From DASWDH01 sp035318505 (lineage in GTDB: Bacteria; Myxococcota_A; Polyangia; Polyangiales; Polyangiaceae): DNA of 64,000 nucleotides. Positions 55,376 through 64,000 of the stretch are shown piece by piece. The translations under genes and the position numbers were made by a program. The DNA is taken from positions 1-64,000 of the forward strand of contig DATHEQ010000285.1 of NCBI GenBank assembly GCA_035318505.1, in the 5' to 3' direction. Under the pieces are notes generated by a model that did not search any database, was not told the origin of the DNA, and was given only the letters and a program-made list of their open reading frames with translations. Positions within the stretch are counted from its first letter, which is position 1, and every line of letters begins with the position of its first letter.

Positions 55376-56599
55376 GTGACCCAAGCCAAGTTGCCCGGGT
55401 ATTTCGGTCCCTACGGCGGTCGGTTCGTCGCCGAGACGCTCGTTCCGGCGTTGGACGAGCTAACGCTCGCCATGACCACCATCATGGATGCCGCTCCCTA
55501 CCAAGCCGAGCTCGGCGCGTTGCTGCGCGACTACGTGGGCCGACCCACGCCGCTCACGCCGGCACGAAGGTTGGCCCACCTCCTCGATGCCGAAGGGCGG
55601 TTCATCGACAAGCTTCTGCTCAAACGCGAAGACCTCTGTCACACCGGCGCGCACAAGATCAACAACGCCCTGGGACAGGTGCTGCTCGCGTTGCGTATGG
55701 GCAAGAAGCGCATCATCGCCGAGACTGGCGCTGGGCAGCACGGCGTCGCTACGGCCACCGCGGCTGCGCTCTTCGGCCTGTCCTGCGAGGTCTTCATGGG
55801 CGAAGTCGACATCGAGCGGCAGGCGCCGAACGTCGCGCGCATGCGGATGCTCGGTGCGCGCGTGCTCCCCGTCGGAACGGGGTCGCGCACCTTGAAAGAC
55901 GCAATGAACGAAGCGCTGCGCGACTGGGTGACGAACGTGCGTACGACCTATTACTGCGTGGGTAGCGCCGCGGGTCCGCACCCCTATCCCACCTTGGTCG
56001 CCCGGCTCCAAGAGGTCATCGGTCGCGAAACGCGCGCGCAGACCCTCGCTGCTCTCGGAACACTGCCCGACGCCGTCGTGGCTTGCGTGGGTGGCGGCTC
56101 CAACGCCATCGGTATGTTCCGCGCCTTTTTCGACGACGCCGACGTAGCGCTCTACGGCGTCGAAGCGGCCGGGCTGGGAATCGAAACGACGCAGCACGCC
56201 GCCACGCTCACTTTGGGGCGCGTGGGGGTCCTGCACGGGTCGAAGTCGTACGTGCTCTGCGATGACAACGGGCAGATCCAGGAAGCGCACTCCATCAGCG
56301 CCGGGCTCGACTATCCGGGCGTGGGGCCCGAGCACTCGGCGCTGAAAGACAGCGGACGCGCCACGTACCTCACCGCTACCGACGACGAGGCGCTCGCCAG
56401 CGTGCGCCGCGTCGCGGAGACGGAAGGGATCTTGATAGCGCTGGAGACGGCGCACGCTTTTGCGCGGCTTCTCGACATCGCCAAGCGCGAAGCCGCGCGT
56501 CGCGGTCGCGCCGTGCGCCTGGCGGTGACCCTCTCCGGGCGCGGCGACAAAGATCTGGCGACCCTCACTACCGTCGAGAAACCCCATGTCACGCATTGA
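55376..56599 (+). CDS. trpB: tryptophan synthase beta subunit
   Basis: A 407-residue PLP enzyme that condenses indole with serine. The PLP Lys is Lys94 in HTGAHKINN, and the phosphate loop and catalytic segments appear in IIAETGAGQHGVATA and ACVGGGSNAIGMF. Indole channel residues are in the usual places by motif. The GTG start has the typical N-terminus PGYFGPYGGRFVAETL. It overlaps trpA by 14 bases and begins a five-gene operon. Confidence 0.97.
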   Translation: MTQAKLPGYFGPYGGRFVAETLVPALDELTLAMTTIMDAAPYQAELGALLRDYVGRPTPLTPARRLAHLLDAEGRFIDKLLLKREDLCHTGAHKINNALGQVLLALRMGKKRIIAETGAGQHGVATATAAALFGLSCEVFMGEVDIERQAPNVARMRMLGARVLPVGTGSRTLKDAMNEALRDWVTNVRTTYYCVGSAAGPHPYPTLVARLQEVIGRETRAQTLAALGTLPDAVVACVGGGSNAIGMFRAFFDDADVALYGVEAAGLGIETTQHAATLTLGRVGVLHGSKSYVLCDDNGQIQEAHSISAGLDYPGVGPEHSALKDSGRATYLTATDDEALASVRRVAETEGILIALETAHAFARLLDIAKREAARRGRAVRLAVTLSGRGDKDLATLTTVEKPHVTH

Positions 56600-57416
56600 C
56601 CGAGCGTTCGCGGCGCAACGGGTACGCAAGGGTCGCGTGCTCGTCGTTTACCTGTGCGTCGGTGATCCGTCGCTCAAAGGCTCGCTCTTGTGCGCTCGCG
56701 CGGCCCTCGAGGCGGGCGCCGACGTGCTCGAGCTCGGCGTCCCTTTCAGCGACCCGACTGCCGACGGCCCCGCCATCGCGCGCGCCAGCGAGCGGGCCAT
56801 CGCGGCCGGGTCGAGCTTGGTGAGGACGATAGAGACCGCCGCCGAGCTTCGCAAACGGTCGGACGCTCCGCTCGTCCTCTTCGGCTATTACAATCCCATC
56901 TTGATCCACGGCGAAGAGCGCACCGTGCGGGAAGCGAAAGCCGCCGGCATCGACGCGCTGCTCGTGATCGACCTCCCCCCGGAAGAGGGAAAGATCCTGC
57001 GCGATGCGGCCGATGAATCCGACATCGCCATCGTTCCGCTCCTCACGCCGACCAGCGGCGCGGCGAGGATCGCCGCGGCAACGGCGCGCGCCAGCGGGTT
57101 TCTCTACTATATTTCAGTGACCGGCGTGACCGGCAAAGCCGGCGACGAAGCGCTTTCCGAAGCAGCGCTTCAGGCGAGCCGCTTGCGCGACACGTCCAAG
57201 CTGCCAGTCGTCGTGGGGTTTGGTATCGACAGTCCCGCGAAGGCGCGCATCGCGACCGGTCTCGGCGCGAGCAACGGCGCCGGTGCGGGCGCTGACGGTA
57301 TCGTGGTGGGGACGGCGGTGGTCAAAGCAATCGAGTCGGGGCGCGACGACGAAGCGCGCGCTCGCGAGGTGAGCCGGCTCGTTGCGTCGCTGCGCGCCGC
57401 CCTGGACGAGGGCTAG
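56586..57416 (+). CDS. trpA: tryptophan synthase alpha subunit
   Basis: A 276-residue TIM-barrel enzyme that cleaves indole-3-glycerol phosphate. The catalytic residues are Glu49 (LELGVPFSDP) and Asp60 (TADGP), in the classical numbering. SVTGVTGKAG forms the flexible loop region. Gly-rich ASNGAGAGADG near residue 230 is a small insertion. It overlaps trpB by 14 bases and is followed after 4 bases by the HEAT-repeat gene. Confidence 0.96.
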   Translation: MSRIDRAFAAQRVRKGRVLVVYLCVGDPSLKGSLLCARAALEAGADVLELGVPFSDPTADGPAIARASERAIAAGSSLVRTIETAAELRKRSDAPLVLFGYYNPILIHGEERTVREAKAAGIDALLVIDLPPEEGKILRDAADESDIAIVPLLTPTSGAARIAAATARASGFLYYISVTGVTGKAGDEALSEAALQASRLRDTSKLPVVVGFGIDSPAKARIATGLGASNGAGAGADGIVVGTAVVKAIESGRDDEARAREVSRLVASLRAALDEG

Positions 57417-57420
57417 CGGC

Positions 57421-58473
57421 GTGTTCCGACTGCCCTCCTTGCGCCGCACGGTCGCCGCGGCTCTGCGCGACGCCGCCTCGCCGAGCGAGGCGACCCGCGC
57501 GTCCGCGCTGGCCGACCTCGTGCATCACGCAGAAACAGCGCGAGCCGAGGTGCTGGGCGCCCTGGAGGGTGGCTTGCGCGACCAAGCGGCGGCCGTGCGC
57601 GCTGCGGCGGCCATCGGACTTGCCGACGTGCAGGGCGCAGAGGCGCTCTCGTCGTTGCTCGTAGCGGTGGAAGACGACGACGGCTACGTGCGGCAGATGG
57701 CGCTCGCTGCCATCGGTGAGCTCGGCGATTCGCGCGCCGGCGAGCGACTGCGGCGCGCGCTGTCCGATTCCCGCCCCGAGGTCCGCTTTCAAGCCGTCAT
57801 CGCGTTCACCCGCGTCGTTGCCGACGAAGCGATGCAGGCCATCGAGCAAGCCTTGGACGACGCAGATGCGAGCATTCGCTACATCGCCGTTCGCTGCGCT
57901 GAAGAGTACACGCTCGGCGAGGATCGCCCTCTGCCGCCCAAACTTCTCGCGCGCGCCGCCGCGTTGCTCGCCGACCCCGACGCTACGGTTCGCGTTGCGG
58001 CCGCGGTGCTCCTCTCGCGATCCGGGCAAAGCGCCGGTGTGCCGCTGCTTGTCGACGTCGTGCGCGGGCGGCTTTCGACGCGCGAACAGGAAGACGAAGC
58101 CGCCGCGGTCGAGCTCTTGGGCGAACTCGGTGTGACCGAAGCGGTGCCGCATCTCGAGCGCCGCGCTTTTGCCATACTCGGTTTCGGAGAGGGGCGTTTC
58201 GCCTGGCAAGCGCTGGTTTCGTTGGCGAGAATGGGTCACGTGCGGGCGCGCGCGCGCATCATGCGCGATCTGCGCTCTTGGTCGCGCGACCGTCGCACAC
58301 TGGCCGTCGCCGCCGCCGGGCGCGCGCAGCTCGCCGAAGCGCGGCCCATCGTAGAAGCGATGCGGGGCGACGAAGCGCGCGCCGATGGTGGCACGGTGAT
58401 GCTTGCGCTCGATCAGCTGACGGCGGGTGTCGCCGCGCCAGGTGGGCTGGCCATGGACGGAGGTAACCCGTGA
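57421..58473 (+). CDS. HEAT-repeat protein in the trpBA operon
   Basis: A 350-residue all-helical protein with HEAT/PBS-lyase-like repeats, e.g. RAAAAIGLADVQGAEALSSLL, RQMALAAIGELGDSRAGERL and RVAAAVLLSRSGQSAGVPLL. HEAT arrays are protein-binding scaffolds. The start is GTG 57421, 4 bases after the trpA stop; an in-frame reading into trpA is not favoured. Its stop overlaps the next gene (GTGA). Its function with trpBA is unknown. Confidence 0.85.
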   Translation: MFRLPSLRRTVAAALRDAASPSEATRASALADLVHHAETARAEVLGALEGGLRDQAAAVRAAAAIGLADVQGAEALSSLLVAVEDDDGYVRQMALAAIGELGDSRAGERLRRALSDSRPEVRFQAVIAFTRVVADEAMQAIEQALDDADASIRYIAVRCAEEYTLGEDRPLPPKLLARAAALLADPDATVRVAAAVLLSRSGQSAGVPLLVDVVRGRLSTREQEDEAAAVELLGELGVTEAVPHLERRAFAILGFGEGRFAWQALVSLARMGHVRARARIMRDLRSWSRDRRTLAVAAAGRAQLAEARPIVEAMRGDEARADGGTVMLALDQLTAGVAAPGGLAMDGGNP

Positions 58474-58976
58474 AGAGAGGCGACGCGCGCGAACAACGGG
58501 CGGCCATCGTCGCTGTCATGGCGCTGGCCATCTGGATCGGGGGGCTCGTCGCTCTCGGCGCTTGCGCGGCGCCGCTCGTCTTCAAGATCGTCCCCGCGCC
58601 GGTGTCGGGGGAAGCCATGGGCGCCGTCTTTCGCCGCTTCGACATGATCGCCATTTCGTGCGCGATCGTCGTTCTCGGGTGCGAAGCGGTTCGTATCTGG
58701 GTGCGGGAGGGATCGGCGACGACGTCGGAGCGACTCCGCGGGCTGCTCGCCGTCACTGCCGCCGGCGCCGCGATCTACGGCGGCGTCGAGCTGTCGCCCT
58801 CCATCGTCGCGCTGCACGCAGCCGGCGCGGTGCGAGGCCTCGGCGAAAACGGCGTGAAGCTCGACCGCATTCACGATCTCGCCGAGGCGGTCGCCAAGGT
58901 GGAGGTTACCGTCGGATTTTTCCTGCTTGCCCTTCAGGTATCGACGCTTTCGCGTCCGAAGGAAGAGAAGCCATGA
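58470..58976 (+). CDS. DUF4149-type membrane protein
   Basis: A 168-residue protein with four predicted transmembrane segments (AIVAVMALAIWIGGLVALGA; MIAISCAIVVLGCEAVRIW; GLLAVTAAGAAIYGGVEL; VEVTVGFFLLALQVSTL). The G-x-x-x-A-P-x-V-F motif after helix 1 (GACAAPLVFKIV) is the DUF4149 signature. The GTG start overlaps the HEAT gene stop, and its stop overlaps the next start (ATGA). Function unknown. Confidence 0.82.
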   Translation: MKRGDAREQRAAIVAVMALAIWIGGLVALGACAAPLVFKIVPAPVSGEAMGAVFRRFDMIAISCAIVVLGCEAVRIWVREGSATTSERLRGLLAVTAAGAAIYGGVELSPSIVALHAAGAVRGLGENGVKLDRIHDLAEAVAKVEVTVGFFLLALQVSTLSRPKEEKP

Positions 58977-59251
58977 AACGCCACGAGGGGCCGCTCCCGA
59001 GCGGCTTCATGAACCACGATTACGTGCTCACCTTTTCCATGCAAAATCGAGACAAGGCGGCGAAACTCATCGAACTTTGCCGGGGTCCCTGGCAAGGCGA
59101 CGAGGTCACCGAGCACACCTGGGAAATCTCCAATGACCTCAATCCCGAGCAGATGGAACGGCAAATCCTCGAGCTTTTGGAAGAGGGCGACCGCGCGGCG
59201 TATTACTATCATTCCGATACGAAACGTATCTTTCGTGTAGTCCTTAGCTGA
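58973..59251 (+). CDS. small soluble protein, ferredoxin-like fold pattern
   Basis: A 92-residue protein of unknown family. The pattern strand (YVLTFSMQNRD), helix (KAAKLIELC), strand (EHTWEISND), helix (NPEQMERQILELLEEGDR) and strand (AAYYYHS; RIFRVVL) resembles the Cas2/SinR-like ferredoxin fold. The phrase order strand-W-x-I-x-x-(D/S)-L-x-x-x-(E/Q)-x-x-x-x-I-L-x-x-L resembles Cas2-like stand-alone proteins by eye. No catalytic residues can be assigned. ATG 58973 overlaps the DUF4149 stop. Role unknown. Confidence 0.65.
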   Translation: MKRHEGPLPSGFMNHDYVLTFSMQNRDKAAKLIELCRGPWQGDEVTEHTWEISNDLNPEQMERQILELLEEGDRAAYYYHSDTKRIFRVVLS

Positions 59252-59284
59252 GGCGCGGCGCCTAGCAGAAAGAGGAGATCTTCG

Positions 59285-60601
59285 ATGTCGACAAGGCGTT
59301 GGGCAGGCGCAAGTCTTGGGCTTCTGATGGGGTGTTTCGCGGTGGCCGCTGGCTGCGGCGGCGACGACAGCACACCCGTTGACGACGCCGGTGTGGGGGG
59401 CGGCGATTCCTCGTCGGCATGTTCGAGGATCGCCGTCGTGTCGGGGTGCAACACCGTCCGCCAAGAGGGGCAGGAATTCGAGCTCGGCTGTTCGACCATC
59501 GTCAACAAAACGATCAACGGCCGCGCGGTCTGCGCCGTCTCCGGCCAATGCGTCGGCACTTCGATGCCGTGCCTCGATCCCGCGACCGTCTATTCCTGCT
59601 TAGCACCGTGTCAGCCGCAGAAGGACGCCGCACGCGGCGACGCCGGCGCGAGCGTGCTTGGAACGAGCTGCACCAGCAATACCGATTGCACCGGTGGGCT
59701 CACCTGTCTCAGACCGACCGACAACCTTGCACCCGGCGCCGGTCCTCCCAACGGACTCTGCACGGCCGACTGCTCGACCGCCGCCAACGAGGCGCTGTGC
59801 ACCAAAACGTTGGGCGGTATCTGCGTATCTTTTTCGCTACCAGCGACAAAATCGTTCTGTATGGAGTCATGCACGCAAGGCAAGGCTTCCCCTCCGGAGT
59901 CCAAATGCCATGGGCGCCCCGATGTCGTGTGCAACGGGCTCGACACCCCCGGGCTCTTCGCCTGCATACCGCTCTGCGCCACCGACTCCGATTGCGGTGC
60001 GCGAAAGTGCGATCTGGCGACCGGATTCTGCTCGGACGTCGTAACGCCGGGCGCCCCCATCGGCAGCCCTTGCACGATGCACAGCGATTGCGCTGGCGAC
60101 TTTTGCTACCCCTTCGAGTTCGGTCCCGACGCGTCGTCGACGGCCGGCGTGTGCACCGCCGGGTGCCGGCTCGGAAACCTCGAGGGGTGCAAATTCCGAA
60201 CGTCGCCGCTCGACGCCGGTCCCCCGGTCGGTGCGTGCCTTCTCTCGACGAGCAGCGCTGACGACGGTGACGCGGCTATCTGTGCCCAGCTCTGCGATTC
60301 CATCGACGACTGCGGGACGGTCGATCCGCGCTGGACCTGCATCCTGGACAGCAGCGTTCGCACGGCGTTCGGGCACGGCGGGTACTGCTGGCTCGGCACG
60401 CGCCCCGAGGCCGGCACCCGCGACGCAGCCGCGCGCGACATGGCCGCGGAAACAAGCGCTCCCGAAACGGGCACGCCCGAAACGGGCGCGCCGGAAACGG
60501 GCACGCCCGAGGCGGGATCGGACATCGCGCCGGAATCAGGCTCCGACGCCGTCAGCCCCGACGCGACGGACGTCATCGCGCCCGACGTTTCGCCCGACTG
60601 A
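59285..60601 (+). CDS. Cys-rich secreted lipoprotein
   Basis: A 438-residue protein. MSTRRWAGASLGLLMGC leads to lipobox VAAGC (about residues 20-24). The body holds about 35 cysteines, spaced as in EGF-like or Dickkopf-like disulphide knots (GTSCTSNTDCTGGLTC; CATDSDCGARKC; SPCTMHSDCAGDFC). The C-terminus is an Ala/Glu/Thr-rich low-complexity tail with repeats of PETGT/A. AGAGGAG gives a good Shine-Dalgarno site. It probably lies on the cell surface. The stop is followed by a strong hairpin. Confidence 0.8.
   Translation: MSTRRWAGASLGLLMGCFAVAAGCGGDDSTPVDDAGVGGGDSSSACSRIAVVSGCNTVRQEGQEFELGCSTIVNKTINGRAVCAVSGQCVGTSMPCLDPATVYSCLAPCQPQKDAARGDAGASVLGTSCTSNTDCTGGLTCLRPTDNLAPGAGPPNGLCTADCSTAANEALCTKTLGGICVSFSLPATKSFCMESCTQGKASPPESKCHGRPDVVCNGLDTPGLFACIPLCATDSDCGARKCDLATGFCSDVVTPGAPIGSPCTMHSDCAGDFCYPFEFGPDASSTAGVCTAGCRLGNLEGCKFRTSPLDAGPPVGACLLSTSSADDGDAAICAQLCDSIDDCGTVDPRWTCILDSSVRTAFGHGGYCWLGTRPEAGTRDAAARDMAAETSAPETGTPETGAPETGTPEAGSDIAPESGSDAVSPDATDVIAPDVSPD
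60461..60520 (+). repeat. four 15-bp tandem coding repeats
   Basis: CCCGAAACGGGCACG at 60461-60475 is followed by three variants at 15-base spacing to 60520, encoding Pro-Glu-Thr/Ala-Gly-x. This repeat is inside the tail of the Cys-rich lipoprotein gene and may vary in copy number. Confidence 0.8.
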
Positions 60602-60614
60602 AGCGCAGTTGGCG

Positions 60615-60637
60615 CTGACGGAGTCTCAAAAACTCCG

Positions 60638-60641
<4 letters not shown>
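60615..60641. terminator. bidirectional hairpin terminator candidate
   Basis: CTGACGGAGT (60615-60624), loop CTCAAAA, ACTCCGTCAG (60632-60641) is a perfect 10-bp stem between the convergent lipoprotein and cytochrome genes; it also contains the cytochrome stop codon. The A-rich loop and lack of U-tract make it atypical but strongly placed. Confidence 0.6.
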
Positions 60642-61360
<719 letters not shown>

Positions 61361-61382
61361 GATCGTGCTCTCCGTCGGAAGC

Positions 61383-62531
61383 TCAGTAGCTCTTGAGGTT
61401 GGGGATGGCGGGTTTTTCCTTGGCGCCGCGCGATGCCATGTACGTGCGCGAGACGGTGACGGGGTTGCGATTCCAGAGGTTATAGACCTTGTCGGCAATC
61501 CCATCGGGGTGAATCATCGCCGAGCCGTTGCCGCATCCGTCCTGCGGATCGAAGGGATCGGGGCGCCCCATTTGAATGGTCATTTCTGGGAGCCCCTGCG
61601 GCGCGTACGGCCACGGCCACGCCGTCGACAAGAAACCGTGGAAGTGGATGTTGCCGATGCGATTGGTCAGAAGCTGGTGCGTGTGCCCGTGGAACACCAC
61701 CACGCTCTGGAACCGCTTCAAAATGGCCTGCACTTGTTCGGCGTCGTCCGTCCAGAAATTCCAAGGCTTGTAGAGTTTATAAAGCGGCGAATGGGAGAAG
61801 ACGATGAGCGGCGTCGTTACCGGCACCTTCTTCAAGTCGTCGTCCAGCCATTTGCGCCCCTCGTCACCCACCGTAAACGAGCTCTGCCAGCCGTTGTCGA
61901 GGCCGGCCACGGTCTTCATGCGGTCCATGGGGGACAGTTTGCGCGCCGTCCAAAAGTCTTTCTCCACGACGCTGTTCAAGACGACGCAATGCGCCCCCTT
62001 GTGTTCGAACGAGTACATCGGCTTACCGAAGAGGTCGCGCCATTTGTCGCCCAGATCGAGGTACCAGTCGTGCTCTCCGACCATGAAGTGCATTGGCGCT
62101 TTGACGTTCTTCAAGATCTGAGCGCCGAGCTCGAGCTCCTTGGGCTGGCCGAGCTGCGCCAGATCGCCGCCGTAAAAGACGAAGTCGGGCTGCGGATCCA
62201 TGGCGTTGACGTCGTCGACGGCGCGCATCAGCGCGTTGACGAAGCGGTCGTTGACCGTCCGATCGTAAAGATGGGAATCGGAGATGTACGCGAAGTGAAA
62301 ACCTTCGCGCTTTGCCGCCCCACCTTGTGCGCCCTGCGCGTAGGAGACGCGCACGGGTTGGAACGAATGCGGCGTGATGCCGGAAGCGGCGGCCGCGCCG
62401 AACGCCGCGGCGGCGACCTTGACGAACGATCGTCGATCGAGCGATTTGAGCGCGCGAAAGAGCTCGGCCCGCTCCTCCATGTGTTTGGTCTCGATGCTCT
62501 TCACGGAAGGCGTCTTCTTGAAGTCGCTCAT
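61383..62531 (-). CDS. Tat-exported metallophosphoesterase
   Basis: A 382-residue calcineurin-like phosphoesterase. The Tat signal is SLDRRSFVKVAAAAFG (twin Arg at 33/34). Metal-binding motifs appear in order: YISDSHLYD, FYGGDLAQLG, VGEHDWY (Glu where Asn is usual in GNHD), VFSHSPLY and FHGHTHQ. The ATG 62531 is 5 bases after the peroxidase stop and follows GAGGTGA. Folded export would place it in the periplasm. The substrate is unknown; the missing GNHD Asn could alter catalysis. Confidence 0.88.
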   Translation of the reverse strand: MSDFKKTPSVKSIETKHMEERAELFRALKSLDRRSFVKVAAAAFGAAAASGITPHSFQPVRVSYAQGAQGGAAKREGFHFAYISDSHLYDRTVNDRFVNALMRAVDDVNAMDPQPDFVFYGGDLAQLGQPKELELGAQILKNVKAPMHFMVGEHDWYLDLGDKWRDLFGKPMYSFEHKGAHCVVLNSVVEKDFWTARKLSPMDRMKTVAGLDNGWQSSFTVGDEGRKWLDDDLKKVPVTTPLIVFSHSPLYKLYKPWNFWTDDAEQVQAILKRFQSVVVFHGHTHQLLTNRIGNIHFHGFLSTAWPWPYAPQGLPEMTIQMGRPDPFDPQDGCGNGSAMIHPDGIADKVYNLWNRNPVTVSRTYMASRGAKEKPAIPNLKSY

Positions 62532-62535
62532 GGCG

Positions 62536-63993
62536 TCACCTCTTTCCTTCCGACCGTCGCTCGAAAGGCAGCACTTTGCGCTGGGCGGCGGCCTCGTCGC
62601 GCAGCGGCCGCTTGCCGGTGGCGATTTTTCGCTGCCGCGCCATTTCCGACTTGTTGTCGGCGTCGAATCGCACGTCCGTCAGCGTGAAGAGAAAGGCAAC
62701 CATTTGGTCGACCTCCTTTTCGCTGAGGGCGAGCGGCTCGATGCCGCCGTCGAGGTAAGCGTTCGGTTCGCCCCCCTTGTTGTAGTGATCCATGACGTCC
62801 CACAACGTGGCGATCGAGCCATCGTGCATGTAAGGCGCCGTGATCCCGACGTTGCGGACTTGCGACGTTTTGAAGGCGCCGATGTCGGAGCGGTTGCGCG
62901 TCACGGTGAATCGCCCGAGCTCCGAGAGATCGGTTTCGATGGCAAGCCGGTCGATCGCCTCTTGCGAAGCGTCTTTGGCGAGCGCGGCGAGCCCCTTTTT
63001 GGCCAGCGCTTCGAAATCCTGGTGGCGCGCGGACACGCCTACGTTGTGAAAGCGGTTGTCGGTTCCAATCGGGACCGAGCTCGAGATCTGATGACAGCTC
63101 GTGCAGCGACCCTTGCCGTTATAGATCACCCATCCCGCTTTGGCGTCGTCGTCGATGGCTTTCATGTCGCCGGCGATGAAGCGATCGAAGGGGGCGTCGA
63201 GGAAGATGAGCGTTCGCTCGAAGGTGGATATGGCGCGCGCCACGTCGTCGAAGTTGACGCCGCGGCCGTAGGCTTCCTTGAATGCTTTTTGGTACTCGGC
63301 GTCGTTCTTGATGCCGGCGATGGCGGCGTTGCCATCCGGTTGTCCCATCTCGATGGGATTGAGAATGGGGAGCTTGGCCTGATCCTCGAGCATCGCCGCG
63401 CGACCGTCCCAGAATTGCGTGAAGTAGAGCGCCGCATTCATCGTCGTCGGCCCGTTGCGTCGACCCAGTTGATCGCCGATCCCTTCCGAGGTGCCGCGGC
63501 GGTCGGTGAATCCGCGGCTCACGTCGTGGCAGGTGGCACAGGCGACGGTGCCGTCCTTGGAAAGTCGCGGGTCGAAGTACAACTTTCGCCCGAGGGCGAT
63601 GCGCGCCTCACTGCTCGGGTTGTCCGTGGGGACAATGGCCTTCCAGAACGAGGGCTCGATCCCGGCGGGGGCGGCGCCGGGTGCGACGGGACGAACGAGC
63701 TCCATCACGCGCGCCGTCTGCGTCGTCATGGGCAGCGATCCGTGGGGAGCATCGCCGCCGCCGGAAACAGGCCCGGACTTGCTCACCGCTTGTACGCTCG
63801 TCACCCCAGGCGTAGCGGGCTGCCCGGGTGGGGTGGGCGGGTTCGCTTGAACCGCGGGAGGGTGCTGCGCGGGAGCGGGCGGGGCACCCTGAACAGCGGC
63901 GGCGAAAGTAGCTGTCGATGCCGCAATGACGATCATCACCGGCACGCGCCGTGATCGACTCTTCGGGCCCGCGGCCGATCGCTCGTTCCTCAT
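62536..63993 (-). CDS. di-haem cytochrome c peroxidase / MauG-family protein
   Basis: A 485-residue exported protein with an N-terminal signal or anchor (about 16-37). Two haem motifs are CATCH (152-156) and CTSCH (297-301). Family phrases are LGRKLYFDPRLSKDGTVACA, RNGPTTMNAALYFTQFWDGRA, and RNVGITAPYMHDGSIATLWDV. A Pro-rich linker (about 38-85) precedes the haem domain. It could reduce hydrogen peroxide or act as a MauG-like oxidant. It is first in a leftward unit with the phosphoesterase and cytochrome. Confidence 0.92.
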   Translation of the reverse strand: MRNERSAAGPKSRSRRVPVMIVIAASTATFAAAVQGAPPAPAQHPPAVQANPPTPPGQPATPGVTSVQAVSKSGPVSGGGDAPHGSLPMTTQTARVMELVRPVAPGAAPAGIEPSFWKAIVPTDNPSSEARIALGRKLYFDPRLSKDGTVACATCHDVSRGFTDRRGTSEGIGDQLGRRNGPTTMNAALYFTQFWDGRAAMLEDQAKLPILNPIEMGQPDGNAAIAGIKNDAEYQKAFKEAYGRGVNFDDVARAISTFERTLIFLDAPFDRFIAGDMKAIDDDAKAGWVIYNGKGRCTSCHQISSSVPIGTDNRFHNVGVSARHQDFEALAKKGLAALAKDASQEAIDRLAIETDLSELGRFTVTRNRSDIGAFKTSQVRNVGITAPYMHDGSIATLWDVMDHYNKGGEPNAYLDGGIEPLALSEKEVDQMVAFLFTLTDVRFDADNKSEMARQRKIATGKRPLRDEAAAQRKVLPFERRSEGKR

Positions 63994-64000
63994 GGTAACC

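Overview
The window is a very GC-rich stretch (about two thirds G+C by eye) of ordinary, gene-dense bacterial chromosome with 56 protein genes, many of them joined by 4-base ATGA or GTGA start/stop overlaps. The gene content points to a myxobacterium (Myxococcota, most likely the Polyangia). The signs are a complete lower mevalonate pathway, a eukaryote-like Ser/Thr kinase next to a PEGA-like membrane protein, many lipoproteins with Asp/Ala/Gly-rich or Cys-rich secreted parts, zinc-ribbon proteins with Pro/Gly-rich middles, and a TonB receptor carrying its own TonB domain. I see no tRNA, rRNA, CRISPR array, transposase or prophage gene.

Layout. 1-5.0 kb: the end of an unknown gene, then a leftward operon of DUF4350 protein, MoxR ATPase, DUF58 protein and KsgA. 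5.1-10.2 kb: a tiny conserved-looking protein in its own hairpin-flanked unit, then two large coupled lipoproteins. 10.2-16 kb: mutS, ychF, and leftward DUF2752 and zinc-ribbon/DUF4234 genes. 16.1-24.9 kb: a partial complex I operon, nuoE-F-J-K-L-M-N, with G, H, I and A-D absent. 24.9-30.3 kb: a lipoprotein, then a Ser/Thr kinase, a PEGA-like protein, a Cys-rich lipoprotein and a small unknown gene.

30.3-38 kb: the mevalonate locus. A leftward overlapping operon encodes polyprenyl synthase, mevalonate kinase, diphosphomevalonate decarboxylase, phosphomevalonate kinase, class II HMG-CoA reductase and a TPR lipoprotein. Type 2 IPP isomerase is divergent. The shared 5' region holds a good minus-strand promoter and a perfect 22-bp inverted repeat, a strong operator candidate. 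38-41.3 kb: a GAF/coiled-coil protein with a CheY-like protein, a zinc-ribbon protein with a TonB/AgmX-like C-terminus, and a secreted protein with IEDLP-type repeats.

41.3-49.7 kb: the most system-like accessory region. A TonB-dependent receptor fused to a TonB C-terminal domain, with a coupled lipoprotein, is divergent from exbB-exbD-tonB. An ECF sigma factor, a coupled membrane/TPR protein (candidate anti-sigma factor) and a surface protein with eight 15-residue repeats follow. 49.7-59.3 kb: a beta-helix lipoprotein, a GNAT-trpF pair, and trpB-trpA-HEAT-DUF4149-small protein; trpF and trpB are separated by a 3.2-kb antisense gene for a STAND/BTAD transcription activator. 59.3-64 kb: a Cys-rich lipoprotein, then a leftward secreted redox unit of MauG-type di-haem peroxidase, Tat metallophosphoesterase and mono-haem cytochrome c lipoprotein.

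Assignments rest on motif recognition and gene context; no database search was run. Start codons were moved inward where an overlap or Shine-Dalgarno sequence supported it.
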